This document shows positions 7,714 through 15,163 of a stretch of 32,058 nt of DNA, in pieces. Both the position numbers and the translations under genes were made by a program. Within the stretch, counting starts at the first letter, position 1. Each line of letters starts with the position of its first letter. The stretch is from Nitrosopumilaceae archaeon (GTDB lineage Archaea; Thermoproteota; Nitrososphaeria; Nitrososphaerales; Nitrosopumilaceae). The notes beneath the pieces are model-generated. The model ran no database searches. It saw only the letters and a list, made by a program, of their open reading frames with translations, and was not told where the DNA came from. Location: positions 555-32,612 of the forward strand of contig JAGWAX010000020.1 of NCBI GenBank assembly GCA_021296175.1, read 5' to 3'.

Positions 7714-10700
7714 GTGGTGGGCATGCGCAGGCCTGATATCGGATCCCGCCCTGCCGTAATTATGATCGCAGCCGCGGCCATAACCGCGGCCGTATACATG
7801 GGCGGACTCGATTATGCCGAGGCGGCAGCCGGCACGTATGTAGACAGCGTCACGTTCCACAAGCAAGGCGACCGTGATGCCATAACACGGTCAATAATTG
7901 ATGGCGAGCTTGACATGTCTTATCTTGACATATCGCGTGAAAACGCCCGGGACATACGCGACGGCGGGCATGACGTCTACAGGTCCGTGGGCGGAACCAT
8001 ATATGGCCTGTACGTGAACCCGGCAGATGACCATACCCGGGGGTTCAACCCGTTCTCAGAGCAGAAAGCCCGCTTTGCGCTCAACTATGTGCTTGACAGA
8101 ACCCACGTGGTAGAAAACGTGCTGAGTTCCGGCTCAGAAATGTATTCTGCATTGACCCCGTACAGTTACGACTATCCGCTTGTATACAGGTATATGGAAT
8201 CGTTTGAATTTGATCATGATCTGGCCCGTGCCGACTCCTTGTTCAGAGACGCCCTTGAGCCGCACGGGGCCGCAAAGTCCGATGGCATGTGGCGCCACGG
8301 TGGAGCGCCAGTAGAGGTTACGGTCTTTATACGCGATGATGACCATGTTCGACTCGCAATTGGCGAGCGCCTTTCAGACGACCTTGGCAAGCTGGGCTTT
8401 AAGGTAAGCAGGACGTACGGCGACCTCCGGGAGGCATTTGCCACCGTATACTCCACCGATCCGGCCGACCAGGAATGGCACGTGTATACGGGCGCTTGGG
8501 GTAATTCTCGGGAGAGTAAGTATGACGATATTTCACTTGCGTTGTACTACGCACCGTGGACCGGATCCCTTCCCGGGGGCGGCGAGGATCACGTGTGGAA
8601 CTATGAACACGACCTTCTTGATCGGCTGACATACACGCTGGCCGCTGGCCGATACAGCTCAAACGAGGTGAGGGCGGAGTTGGTTTATGCCGCAAACCAT
8701 TACGGGGTACTGGAATCCGTCCGGGTGTTCATTGCGATCGGCGACGAGCTCTATCCGGTGCGTGGCGATGTCACCGGCGTTGTAAACCCGATGGGCGCAG
8801 GCATTGCAAACAGGTACACGCCGATCAACGCGCAGCTCTCTGGCGGCGACACAAACCTGGACATTGGAACGCGCCACGTTGCGCAGAGCTCGTGGAACCC
8901 AGTGGGCGGATTCCTTGACACGTACAGCTTTTACGCATGGTCACTGCTCCGTGACAGAGCCCATGTTCATGACCCCCACGACGGGACGATAATTGACAGC
9001 AGGAACATGCTGGTCTCAGTCGATACCAACGGGCCCGAGGGCCGGATCGAGATACCCGACGGTGCGGTCGCTTGGAGCGTGGATGCACACGAGTGGGCCG
9101 CGCCGGGTGACTCGCATGCCACAAGCAGGGTGACGTTTGATCTCAAGTTCTCAAACTGGCACCATGGCGCTCCCGTCGACATCAACGACGTGTTGTACCC
9201 GCTTACGTTCAACAGAGAGCATACGATGAGGCACGACGGGGACGAGGACATATTCGCATCCGACCCTTACGCGGTGGTATCCCCATACATCGACGTGACT
9301 GCAGTCAACGTGCTTGATGACGATACCATCGAGGTGTATCTGGATTATTGGAACGAGGATGACGCCGTAATTGCAGCCGTCGCCGGGCTCTGGCCCGCCA
9401 TTCCATGGGAGGTCTACCATGCCATGGACGAGGCAGTACACGAGGGCGTGTCCCACTGGTACTCGGCCGACGCGCGCCACCACGGGCAGAGCTGGATTGA
9501 CATGCTCAGCGAGGAGGACTCTATAATGGCGCGGGATCACCTACATGGTCACAAGGACGCGAACCACGAGCGGCACATACCTGAATTCCTGTACCAGAAC
9601 AGGAACACCGAGTATGTAAATGCCAGATATGACGCCGCCATATCCTGGATAGACGAGATGAACCACATGGCGGTGAGCAACGGGCCGTTCTATCTTGACT
9701 CAATGGAGCGGGACGATTCGGGCTCAATCACCCGCATGACGTTAAAGCAGTTTGATGACTCTACATATCCGTTTGAGGCAGGCACGTGGGGCTCGTTTGC
9801 AGCCACAAGGGAACCGCTGTCTGACGTGGTTGTCGTTGGATCCCTCGTCTCAGAGACGGGAGGCGCAGACCGGTATGGGGAGGAGATAAGGGCGGCATCT
9901 GATCTTGCCGTCTTGCACTTTAACGAGTACCTGGAGGTGCGCGGGGAGGCATGGTCGCTTGGCCTGCATCCCCTTGACACTGAGACCAGTCCCGGCGTCG
10001 CCCTTGGTCATCTCAAGACCCTGAGCGACTCGGGAATCAAGATTGTCGACGGGCCGGCCGTGGACATAATCACTCCCGAGATGCTTGCATATGCAGACGA
10101 CAATGACATGACGCTTGTGAGCTGCTGCTCGTCCGTGCCGTCAAATGCAAAGCCCGGCGATGCCCTGTTTAGGATGCTGCCCGACCAGAATACGCATGCA
10201 CGTGAGATTGCAGACGTGATGCTGCACCCATCCGAGTCCATAGACCGCATTGTCCCGGTGGGAATAAAGGCCCCTTGGGCCGAAGAGCTGCTAGATGCCA
10301 CAAAGTCACACTTTGAGCGCAGGGGCGGGGTGTCTGACGACGCGATATTTTATGAGACTGACGCGGGCGAGGACATGAGCGGCGCCGCATCCCGCCTTGC
10401 ATCGCAGGTCATGCAGGCAGTTGCGCAGGGCAGGGCGTCTGACGTGGCAGTGCTGTATGTCGGATTCGGCGAGGGTCCAGAATTCCTAAAGGCGGCTGCC
10501 CAGCATGACGTGCTGCACAAGGTGCGGTGGTTTGGGGCGGACCAGAACACGGCCAGGCCGAACATCGGAGATGATGCTGTAGCAGCCGCCTTTGCAGACG
10601 CCGTGGGATTTACGGTGGTGCAGCCTACGATACCTGCCACGATTGCCAGCAGGTATGCAAACTCTGAGATACAAGAACACCTGGGGTCGCTTGGGATAAC

Positions 10701-11022
10701 ACCCAGTCCGTACTCAAGCTATGAATACTCTGCAATCTGGGTGCTGGGACTCTCCATGCTCGAGGCCAGGAGCGCAGAGTCGGCCGATGTCAGGGAGCAG
10801 ATGCATCCCACCGCGATGAGGTATGTGGGGACGATAGGCTCGACTGAACTCAATGGGAACGGGGATCTTGCAGACACGCATTATGCCACATACCAGTTTG
10901 TAGCAGATGCGCCACCACCACCACCACCACCGCTATCTGACCCCGGACAGCTGCAACTGTTCTCAGAGTCATCGAGTCCCGCGTGGACTCGATATGTGCC
11001 GCCACCCCCGATCTGCAGATAG
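7714..11022 (+). CDS. Secreted protein joining a family-5 solute-binding domain to a type I periplasmic-binding domain
   Basis: About 1,100 residues. A hydrophobic signal segment (AVIMIAAAAITAAVYMGG, then DYAEAAAG) opens the protein. Residues from about 40 to 690 resemble the oligopeptide-binding family 5 fold: GLYVNP, NPFSEQKARFALNYVLDR, then the second lobe VTFDLKFSNWHHGAPVDINDVLY. From about 698 (SDVVVVGSLVSETGG) to about 1070 it reads as a type I branched-chain-amino-acid-type receptor (ITPEMLAYADDNDMTLVSC, VAVLYVGFGEGPEFLKAA). It ends in poly-Pro and a short tail, with no membrane anchor. The ligand is unknown and no permease or ATPase gene is adjacent. The frame is open from 7651. I prefer GTG 7714, and ATG 7723 is also plausible. 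Confidence 0.8.
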   Translation: MVGMRRPDIGSRPAVIMIAAAAITAAVYMGGLDYAEAAAGTYVDSVTFHKQGDRDAITRSIIDGELDMSYLDISRENARDIRDGGHDVYRSVGGTIYGLYVNPADDHTRGFNPFSEQKARFALNYVLDRTHVVENVLSSGSEMYSALTPYSYDYPLVYRYMESFEFDHDLARADSLFRDALEPHGAAKSDGMWRHGGAPVEVTVFIRDDDHVRLAIGERLSDDLGKLGFKVSRTYGDLREAFATVYSTDPADQEWHVYTGAWGNSRESKYDDISLALYYAPWTGSLPGGGEDHVWNYEHDLLDRLTYTLAAGRYSSNEVRAELVYAANHYGVLESVRVFIAIGDELYPVRGDVTGVVNPMGAGIANRYTPINAQLSGGDTNLDIGTRHVAQSSWNPVGGFLDTYSFYAWSLLRDRAHVHDPHDGTIIDSRNMLVSVDTNGPEGRIEIPDGAVAWSVDAHEWAAPGDSHATSRVTFDLKFSNWHHGAPVDINDVLYPLTFNREHTMRHDGDEDIFASDPYAVVSPYIDVTAVNVLDDDTIEVYLDYWNEDDAVIAAVAGLWPAIPWEVYHAMDEAVHEGVSHWYSADARHHGQSWIDMLSEEDSIMARDHLHGHKDANHERHIPEFLYQNRNTEYVNARYDAAISWIDEMNHMAVSNGPFYLDSMERDDSGSITRMTLKQFDDSTYPFEAGTWGSFAATREPLSDVVVVGSLVSETGGADRYGEEIRAASDLAVLHFNEYLEVRGEAWSLGLHPLDTETSPGVALGHLKTLSDSGIKIVDGPAVDIITPEMLAYADDNDMTLVSCCSSVPSNAKPGDALFRMLPDQNTHAREIADVMLHPSESIDRIVPVGIKAPWAEELLDATKSHFERRGGVSDDAIFYETDAGEDMSGAASRLASQVMQAVAQGRASDVAVLYVGFGEGPEFLKAAAQHDVLHKVRWFGADQNTARPNIGDDAVAAAFADAVGFTVVQPTIPATIASRYANSEIQEHLGSLGITPSPYSSYEYSAIWVLGLSMLEARSAESADVREQMHPTAMRYVGTIGSTELNGNGDLADTHYATYQFVADAPPPPPPPLSDPGQLQLFSESSSPAWTRYVPPPPICR

Positions 11023-11298
11023 GTGGTGCCCATACGTCACGTTGTCCTGCCCCAATACGTGGTACGGCGCGCCATACCAAGCATCATAATCGCATGTTGC
11101 GCCGTATGACGCGCGGCGGTGCTTCCTGTCCGGCTTGCGGGGCAGTCGAGCGGCTGCCCGCTATTCGTCTGCGAACTCTCGCACTATCCTCGGAAAGAAG
11201 ATGGGCGGGGGCTTCTCGCCCCCCCGATGACTGTGCAATAGCGTGATCTGTCTCTGCATACAGCCCGGACCCGTCTGGAACTATTAAGTATCATTACT

Positions 11299-11314
11299 AT
11301 ACTATGCATAGTAT
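11299..11314. promoter_or_regulatory. Perfect 16-bp palindrome, possible operator
   Basis: ATACTATGCATAGTAT equals its own reverse complement. It lies about 60 bases upstream of the TATA box of the sugar dehydrogenase gene. A dimeric regulator site is a guess from symmetry and position. Confidence 0.4.
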
Positions 11315-11370
11315 CCATAATATTGTAAATGCCAATACCTTGTATGGCGCATGGCTTCGTGACGGGACTC

Positions 11371-11377
11371 TTTTTAG
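11371..11377 (+). promoter_or_regulatory. TATA box of the sugar dehydrogenase gene
   Basis: TTTTTAG is centred 26 bases before the ATG at 11400. This favours that start over the more distal ATG at 11304, which lies upstream of the TATA. Confidence 0.5.
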
Positions 11378-11399
11378 CGTGCGGCACGCTTGTGTCTGC

Positions 11400-13274
11400 A
11401 TGGGCGCGGGATGCGACACGAAGACAGCCCCTGGGGTGGCAGCCGCCGTGGCTTCCGCGGTTCTTCTTTTTGCCGCCGTGGCAGCCGCCGTGGCCGTCGC
11501 CGCCGAGCCGGCCCACGCCGCCGAGCCGTACGCGCAGACAGACTATCCGGGGCTGGGCGTCAGCGTCCAGACCATCGCGGACGGGCTGGCGGTGCCCTGG
11601 AGCATCGACTGGCTTCCGGACGGCACTGCCATATTCACCGAGAGGGGCGGCACCGTCAGCGTCATCAGGGACGGTTTGCCGGAACCCGAGGCCGTGCTGT
11701 CCGTCGCCGTGGGGGGAGGGGCGGAGGCTGGTTTGCTGGGGGTTGCAGTCGATCCGGACTTTGAGGACAACGGATACGTCTACCTGTACTACACCTACAC
11801 TGATCTCCTCTCGCCCCCATACAACAGGATAGAGCGCTATACGTATTACGACGGTCATGACGGCAGTGGCGGGAATACCGCCACCGGCTTGCCGCGGCTG
11901 GGCGACGCGCACGTCATACTTGACAGGATACCGGCAAGCTCCTGGCATGACGGGGGCAGGATACAGTTCGGGCCCGACGGCATGCTGTACGCGGCCACGG
12001 GTGACGCCATAGTGCCGGAGCTGTCGCAGGACGCATCGTCGCTTGCCGGAAAGATACTGCGCATGGACCGCGACGGCGGGGTGCCCACCGACAACCCGTG
12101 GGAGGGCTCGCTCGTGTACTCGATGGGGCACAGGAACCCGCAGGGCATGGACTGGGATCGCGACGGGCGCATGATCATAACGGAGCACGGGCCGTCCGGG
12201 CGCTTGGGGGTGGGGCACGACGAGATAAACGTGATTGTAAAGGGCGGGAACTATGGCTGGCCCGTCGTAATCGGTGACAGCATCAACAACGGCGGCGTTG
12301 GTGGTGGTGGTGGTGGTGGGACGCCGTACGAGAACCCCGCGTTTCACACGGGCGGCAGCACGTGGGCCCCGTCGGGCGCCGAGTTCTACGAGTCCGACGT
12401 GATCCCCGAGTGGCAGGGCCGATACTTCGTGGCGACGCTGCTTGGGCGCACACTCCAGATGGTACAGGTGAGCCCCGACGGTACGGTAGTGCCGCACACG
12501 CCGCTGTTTGGGGGCGAGTTTGGCAGGCTGCGCGACGTCCAGACGGGCCCCGACGGGCACCTGTACGTGCTCACAAGCAACAGGGACGGCCGGGGGGCCC
12601 CGGCCCCGGAGGATGACCGCATACTGCGAATCGCGCCGCTGTACGAGGCAGCGCGCGGCGACGACAGCGGCGCCGTGGCCCCAGAACAGCAGCTTCGCGT
12701 GCTCATATATGACGGCCCTGAGACTACAGATACGGGACCTCTGGTGGCCGCGCTGAGGCATCCGGGGTATGAGGTCTCATCCCTTGCGTTTGACATCGGA
12801 CAGAAGAGCCTGGACTTTGGGTTTGCTAGGTCCGGCACGGGCGGCGGCCACGGGTATGCGGACTCGTCCCTCTCCCTGTACGTGCAGAGGCCGCTGGTCT
12901 CAGCCCCCTTTGAGGTCGTGGTGTATGACAAGTCCGGAGGCATGGTGCCCGTCTCGGAGGCCTCCGGCCACGCCGGCTATTTGGACGGCGGTGACGACGG
13001 CAACGCGGCAGATCCCGCGGCCGCCTATGCGGTACGGCACGGGCCGGACCACTATATCATAACGATTGGCACGGGACTGGAGAGCGGGCGTGTTTCAATA
13101 ATTGGGACGCACGTGGTACCAGAGTATCCGAGCGCGGTGCTTGTGATGGCCGCGGCCGCAGTTGCCGTCGTCGCGGCCCTTGTCCTTGCCCTTGCCGCCC
13201 CGCCGTCGCTGGCGCACGGCGGGTTGCTCATTACGCGCAGTGCGGGCGCGCGCAATGTGGCCGGCTGCCCGTGA
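11400..13274 (+). CDS. Secreted PQQ-type aldose (glucose/sorbosone) dehydrogenase with PEFG-like C-terminal anchor
   Basis: A 624-residue protein of the soluble glucose/sorbosone dehydrogenase beta-propeller family, which oxidises sugars with pyrroloquinoline quinone. A long Ala-rich signal peptide precedes AHAAEPYAQ. Family motifs are clear: VPWSIDWLPDG, SWHDGGRIQFGPDGMLYAATGD (the His and metal/PQQ region), MGHRNPQGMDWD, and EHGPSG followed by HDEINVIVKGGNYGWP. A GGT microsatellite inserts seven Gly just after this. After about residue 430 comes an extra beta-type domain, and near the end VPEYPSAVLVMAAAAVAVV is a Pro-Glu-Tyr motif followed by a hydrophobic span. That recalls the thaumarchaeal PEFG-CTERM sorting signal, although the motif is not exact. 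The start was chosen from the TATA at 11371. No PQQ biosynthesis genes are visible. Confidence 0.88.
   Translation: MGAGCDTKTAPGVAAAVASAVLLFAAVAAAVAVAAEPAHAAEPYAQTDYPGLGVSVQTIADGLAVPWSIDWLPDGTAIFTERGGTVSVIRDGLPEPEAVLSVAVGGGAEAGLLGVAVDPDFEDNGYVYLYYTYTDLLSPPYNRIERYTYYDGHDGSGGNTATGLPRLGDAHVILDRIPASSWHDGGRIQFGPDGMLYAATGDAIVPELSQDASSLAGKILRMDRDGGVPTDNPWEGSLVYSMGHRNPQGMDWDRDGRMIITEHGPSGRLGVGHDEINVIVKGGNYGWPVVIGDSINNGGVGGGGGGGTPYENPAFHTGGSTWAPSGAEFYESDVIPEWQGRYFVATLLGRTLQMVQVSPDGTVVPHTPLFGGEFGRLRDVQTGPDGHLYVLTSNRDGRGAPAPEDDRILRIAPLYEAARGDDSGAVAPEQQLRVLIYDGPETTDTGPLVAALRHPGYEVSSLAFDIGQKSLDFGFARSGTGGGHGYADSSLSLYVQRPLVSAPFEVVVYDKSGGMVPVSEASGHAGYLDGGDDGNAADPAAAYAVRHGPDHYIITIGTGLESGRVSIIGTHVVPEYPSAVLVMAAAAVAVVAALVLALAAPPSLAHGGLLITRSAGARNVAGCP
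12291..12320 (+). repeat. GGC/GGT microsatellite in the sugar dehydrogenase gene
   Basis: A run of mostly GGT codons gives a poly-Gly loop directly after NYGWP and before TPYENPAF, where the family normally has a short loop. Confidence 0.9.
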
Positions 13275-13332
13275 CCGGGCCTCCCTGCCCAGTTCGTGAC
13301 GCGGGACTGCGCGCCGGCGGCGTGCACTCCGG

Positions 13333-13914
13333 CTATGGCCCGTGGGCCGTTGCGCCGCTGTCGCCGCTACCGCCACCACCAGCAGCGGTGCCAACAAGCC
13401 CGATGGCCTCGCCAAAGTAATACCCTGCCAGTATGGTTGCGCACGTCCAGACCACCGAGCCCGCGTACGTGTATATGACGAATTTGAGCGCCCTCATCTT
13501 CAGCAGCCCCGCCGGTATGGAGATCATCTCCCTCATGACGGGCATCATCCTGCATATGAACACAGTCTTGTCGCCGTGCCTCTCAAACCACTCCTCGACG
13601 CGCTCAATCTTCTCCTCTGGGATGCGGAAGCGCCCGAGATACCTGAGCATCACGGCCCTGCCGAGCTTTAGCGCCACCGCGTATATGGCAGTGGCACCTA
13701 TCGTGGCGCCCGCGGCTCCCAGCATGACGAGCGGGATGAGGCCTTCCGGCGGAATGCCGTTTTGCGACGCGATGAATCCGGCCGTCGGGAACACTGCAAG
13801 CGTCGGGACGGGCGGCACGATGGTCTCTATCAAGGCGGCCAGAAATATGCCCTCGTACAGGTGCCCGCCGAGAATGTCTGCAATCCATGCAAGAAACGCC
13901 TCAAACGGCTCCAT
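13333..13914 (-). CDS. DedA-family membrane protein
   Basis: A 193-residue integral membrane protein of the DedA/SNARE-associated (VTT) family, some members of which act in lipid scrambling or envelope homeostasis. The substrate of this one cannot be inferred. Seen are the N-terminal re-entrant region with ALIETIVPPVPTLAVFP (the family ETxxPxxP-type signature), several hydrophobic helices, a charged loop EEKIERVEEWFERHGDKTVF, and the conserved CRMMPVMREMISIPAG (family FxRxxPxxRxxxxxxAG). The end is a Gly/Ser-rich tail. The frame is open from GTG 13938. I prefer ATG 13914 because a minus-strand TATA-like GTTAGT sits about 26-29 bases upstream. It converges on the dehydrogenase and diverges from the DM13 gene. 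Confidence 0.88.
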   Translation of the reverse strand: MEPFEAFLAWIADILGGHLYEGIFLAALIETIVPPVPTLAVFPTAGFIASQNGIPPEGLIPLVMLGAAGATIGATAIYAVALKLGRAVMLRYLGRFRIPEEKIERVEEWFERHGDKTVFICRMMPVMREMISIPAGLLKMRALKFVIYTYAGSVVWTCATILAGYYFGEAIGLVGTAAGGGGSGDSGATAHGP

Positions 13915-13975
13915 GCTATGCGGCCCTTCCTGCCTCACTAACTACCTTTCCGATGCCCAGAATGGGACAATCGGC

Positions 13976-13982
13976 TATATAT
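13976..13982 (+). promoter_or_regulatory. TATA box of the DM13 gene
   Basis: TATATAT is centred 24 bases before the ATG at 14003, giving a leaderless start. Confidence 0.6.
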
Positions 13983-14002
13983 GGAGAGGGCGTTGTGACC
14001 GC

Positions 14003-14548
14003 ATGGGCACAAAAAAGCTCGCCGTGATTGCCGCGATCGTCATTATAGGGGCGGGGGTCGGCTATGCCGTGTCTCCGTATTTCACGGAATCGACAATCGA
14101 CGAGCCGATGCCGCAGGGCGTGATAGTGACGCCGCCCGCGGAGCCTTCTGTTCCTGTTGTTGGTGGTGGCAGCGGCGACGACAGTAATGCCGGCCCATCC
14201 GATCCGCAGGGCGCGGTGACTCCCGTATCGTACGCCGGAACCTTTGTCGGGGTGGGTGACGGGATACACGACGCCGGCGGGAGCGCCTACACGATACCCG
14301 TCGGGGACGGCAGCAGCGTCCTGCGCCTGGAGGACTTTTACTCTACAAACGGCCCCGGACTGCGCGTCTATCTTGCCACCGACACAAAGGCCACGGAGTA
14401 CAGGTCCCTGGGAGACTTGAAGGCAAACCGCGGAAACCAGAACTATGAGATTCCCGAGGGGCTCGACCTTGAAAAGTACGACCACGTGCTGATATGGTGC
14501 GAACCGTTCAACGTCCTGTTCGGGAGCGCGGAGCTCTCCGCCCGGTGA
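14003..14548 (+). CDS. Membrane-anchored or secreted DM13-domain protein
   Basis: 181 residues. An N-terminal hydrophobic segment (LAVIAAIVIIGAGVGYAV) acts as signal or anchor, followed by a Pro/Gly/Ser-rich linker and a DM13 domain from about residue 70 to the end. The domain shows YAGTFVGVGDGIHDAGGSA, VLRLEDFYSTNGPGLRVYL and the diagnostic closing DHVLIWCEPFNVLFGSAEL. DM13 domains are proposed to act in extracellular redox or electron transfer around this conserved Cys. That role is family knowledge, not shown here. The start is taken from the TATA 24 bases upstream. The frame is open far upstream (13433) only because it is antisense to dedA. Confidence 0.87.
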   Translation: MGTKKLAVIAAIVIIGAGVGYAVSPYFTESTIDEPMPQGVIVTPPAEPSVPVVGGGSGDDSNAGPSDPQGAVTPVSYAGTFVGVGDGIHDAGGSAYTIPVGDGSSVLRLEDFYSTNGPGLRVYLATDTKATEYRSLGDLKANRGNQNYEIPEGLDLEKYDHVLIWCEPFNVLFGSAELSAR

Positions 14549-14575
14549 CGCCCAGATTCCCGCCGCGCGTGAGAC

Positions 14576-14583
14576 GTTAATAG
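14576..14583 (+). promoter_or_regulatory. TATA box of the archease gene
   Basis: GTTAATAG is centred about 25 bases before the GTG at 14605 and supports that non-ATG start. Confidence 0.45.
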
Positions 14584-14604
14584 TGGCGCCGTTCAGGCAG
14601 TCGC

Positions 14605-15093
14605 GTGGAGAAGGGCTACCGGTTTTTGGAACACGCCACTGACGCGGTCGTCGAGGCGGAGGGGAAAAGCATATGGGAGGCCTTTGCCGCGGCCGCCGAC
14701 GCGGCAGTCGACCTGACGCTTGACCGGGATTTGGTGGCCGAGGACGGCCACGTGGAGATAAGGGCAGAGGGCGAGGATCTGTCGTACCTTTTGTACAGCT
14801 GGCTTGAGGAGATAGTATTCGCGCTGATAACGCGCGGGTTTGCGATAAGGCGGGTCGAGATTGACGAGGGGGCGTCGTCTGACCTGGACGCCGCTGCCGC
14901 ATATGATGGCGGCAGTGGCAGCAGCAGTGGCAACAACGCGGAGCCTCTTGTCATACATGCAAGGGCCTACGGCGAGCCGCTTGATCTTGGACGGCACGGG
15001 TTCAGGGTGGAGATAAAGGCGCCGACCTTTCATGAGATGAGTATCACAAGGTCGGAGACGGGCGCATCGGTGCGCTTTCTGCTTGATCTGTGA
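14605..15093 (+). CDS. Archease (RtcB RNA ligase activator)
   Basis: A 162-residue protein of the archease family. Archease helps the tRNA-splicing ligase RtcB become guanylylated and turn over. The opening YRFLEHATDAVVEAEG, the middle DLSYLLYSWLEEIVF and the closing HGFRVEIKAPTFHEMSI are the family blocks, with acidic residues that bind calcium in known members. An insert of about 20 residues (AAAAYDGGSGSSSGNNAEP, about 96-114) replaces a short loop and comes from a GGC/AGC/GCC microsatellite. It makes the protein longer than the usual roughly 140 aa. The start is GTG, leaderless from the TATA at 14576. RtcB is not in the window. Confidence 0.93.
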   Translation: MEKGYRFLEHATDAVVEAEGKSIWEAFAAAADAAVDLTLDRDLVAEDGHVEIRAEGEDLSYLLYSWLEEIVFALITRGFAIRRVEIDEGASSDLDAAAAYDGGSGSSSGNNAEPLVIHARAYGEPLDLGRHGFRVEIKAPTFHEMSITRSETGASVRFLLDL

Positions 15094-15137
15094 CCTGCAG
15101 GCGGGCGCACACCCCGCGCGCGGCGGCTTGCTCACGC

Positions 15138-15144
15138 TTTTAAA
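15138..15144 (+). promoter_or_regulatory. TATA box of the surface-repeat operon
   Basis: TTTTAAA is centred about 23 bases before the ATG at 15164. It probably drives both repeat-protein genes, since the second overlaps the first. Confidence 0.5.
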
Positions 15145-15163
15145 CGGTTAGCGCGAGTATCGA

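Larger units (their letters stand above)
11023..11399 (+). other. Intergenic region of 377 bases before the sugar dehydrogenase
   Basis: No convincing gene. It holds a GC hairpin (GGGGGC 11207-11212, loop TTCTC, GCCCCC 11218-11223) that could end the upstream transcript. An AT-rich block (about 11282-11335) contains a perfect 16-base palindrome. The dehydrogenase TATA box is at 11371-11377. A plus-strand ORF (about 11095-11246) with SCPACGAV and a minus-strand frame ending IFFPRIVREFADE look slightly protein-like but are too short to call. Confidence 0.7.

Noticed and set aside
11095-11246. Short ORF with SCPACGAV between the solute-binding protein and the dehydrogenase
   Set aside because: Only one Cys pair, no TATA or ribosome-binding site at the right distance, and no downstream partner knuckle. 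Kept only as a remark in the intergenic entry.
11174-11290. Minus-strand frame ending IFFPRIVREFADE
   Set aside because: The sequence looks protein-like, but there is no start codon at the promoter spacing and it is about 35 codons long. It could be a gene remnant. Not enough to call.
11184-12761. Long minus-strand open frame of 525 codons opposite the sugar dehydrogenase
   Set aside because: It is antisense to a gene with clear family motifs. The translation is His/Arg/Pro-rich with no recognisable domain, as expected from the complement of GC-rich codons.
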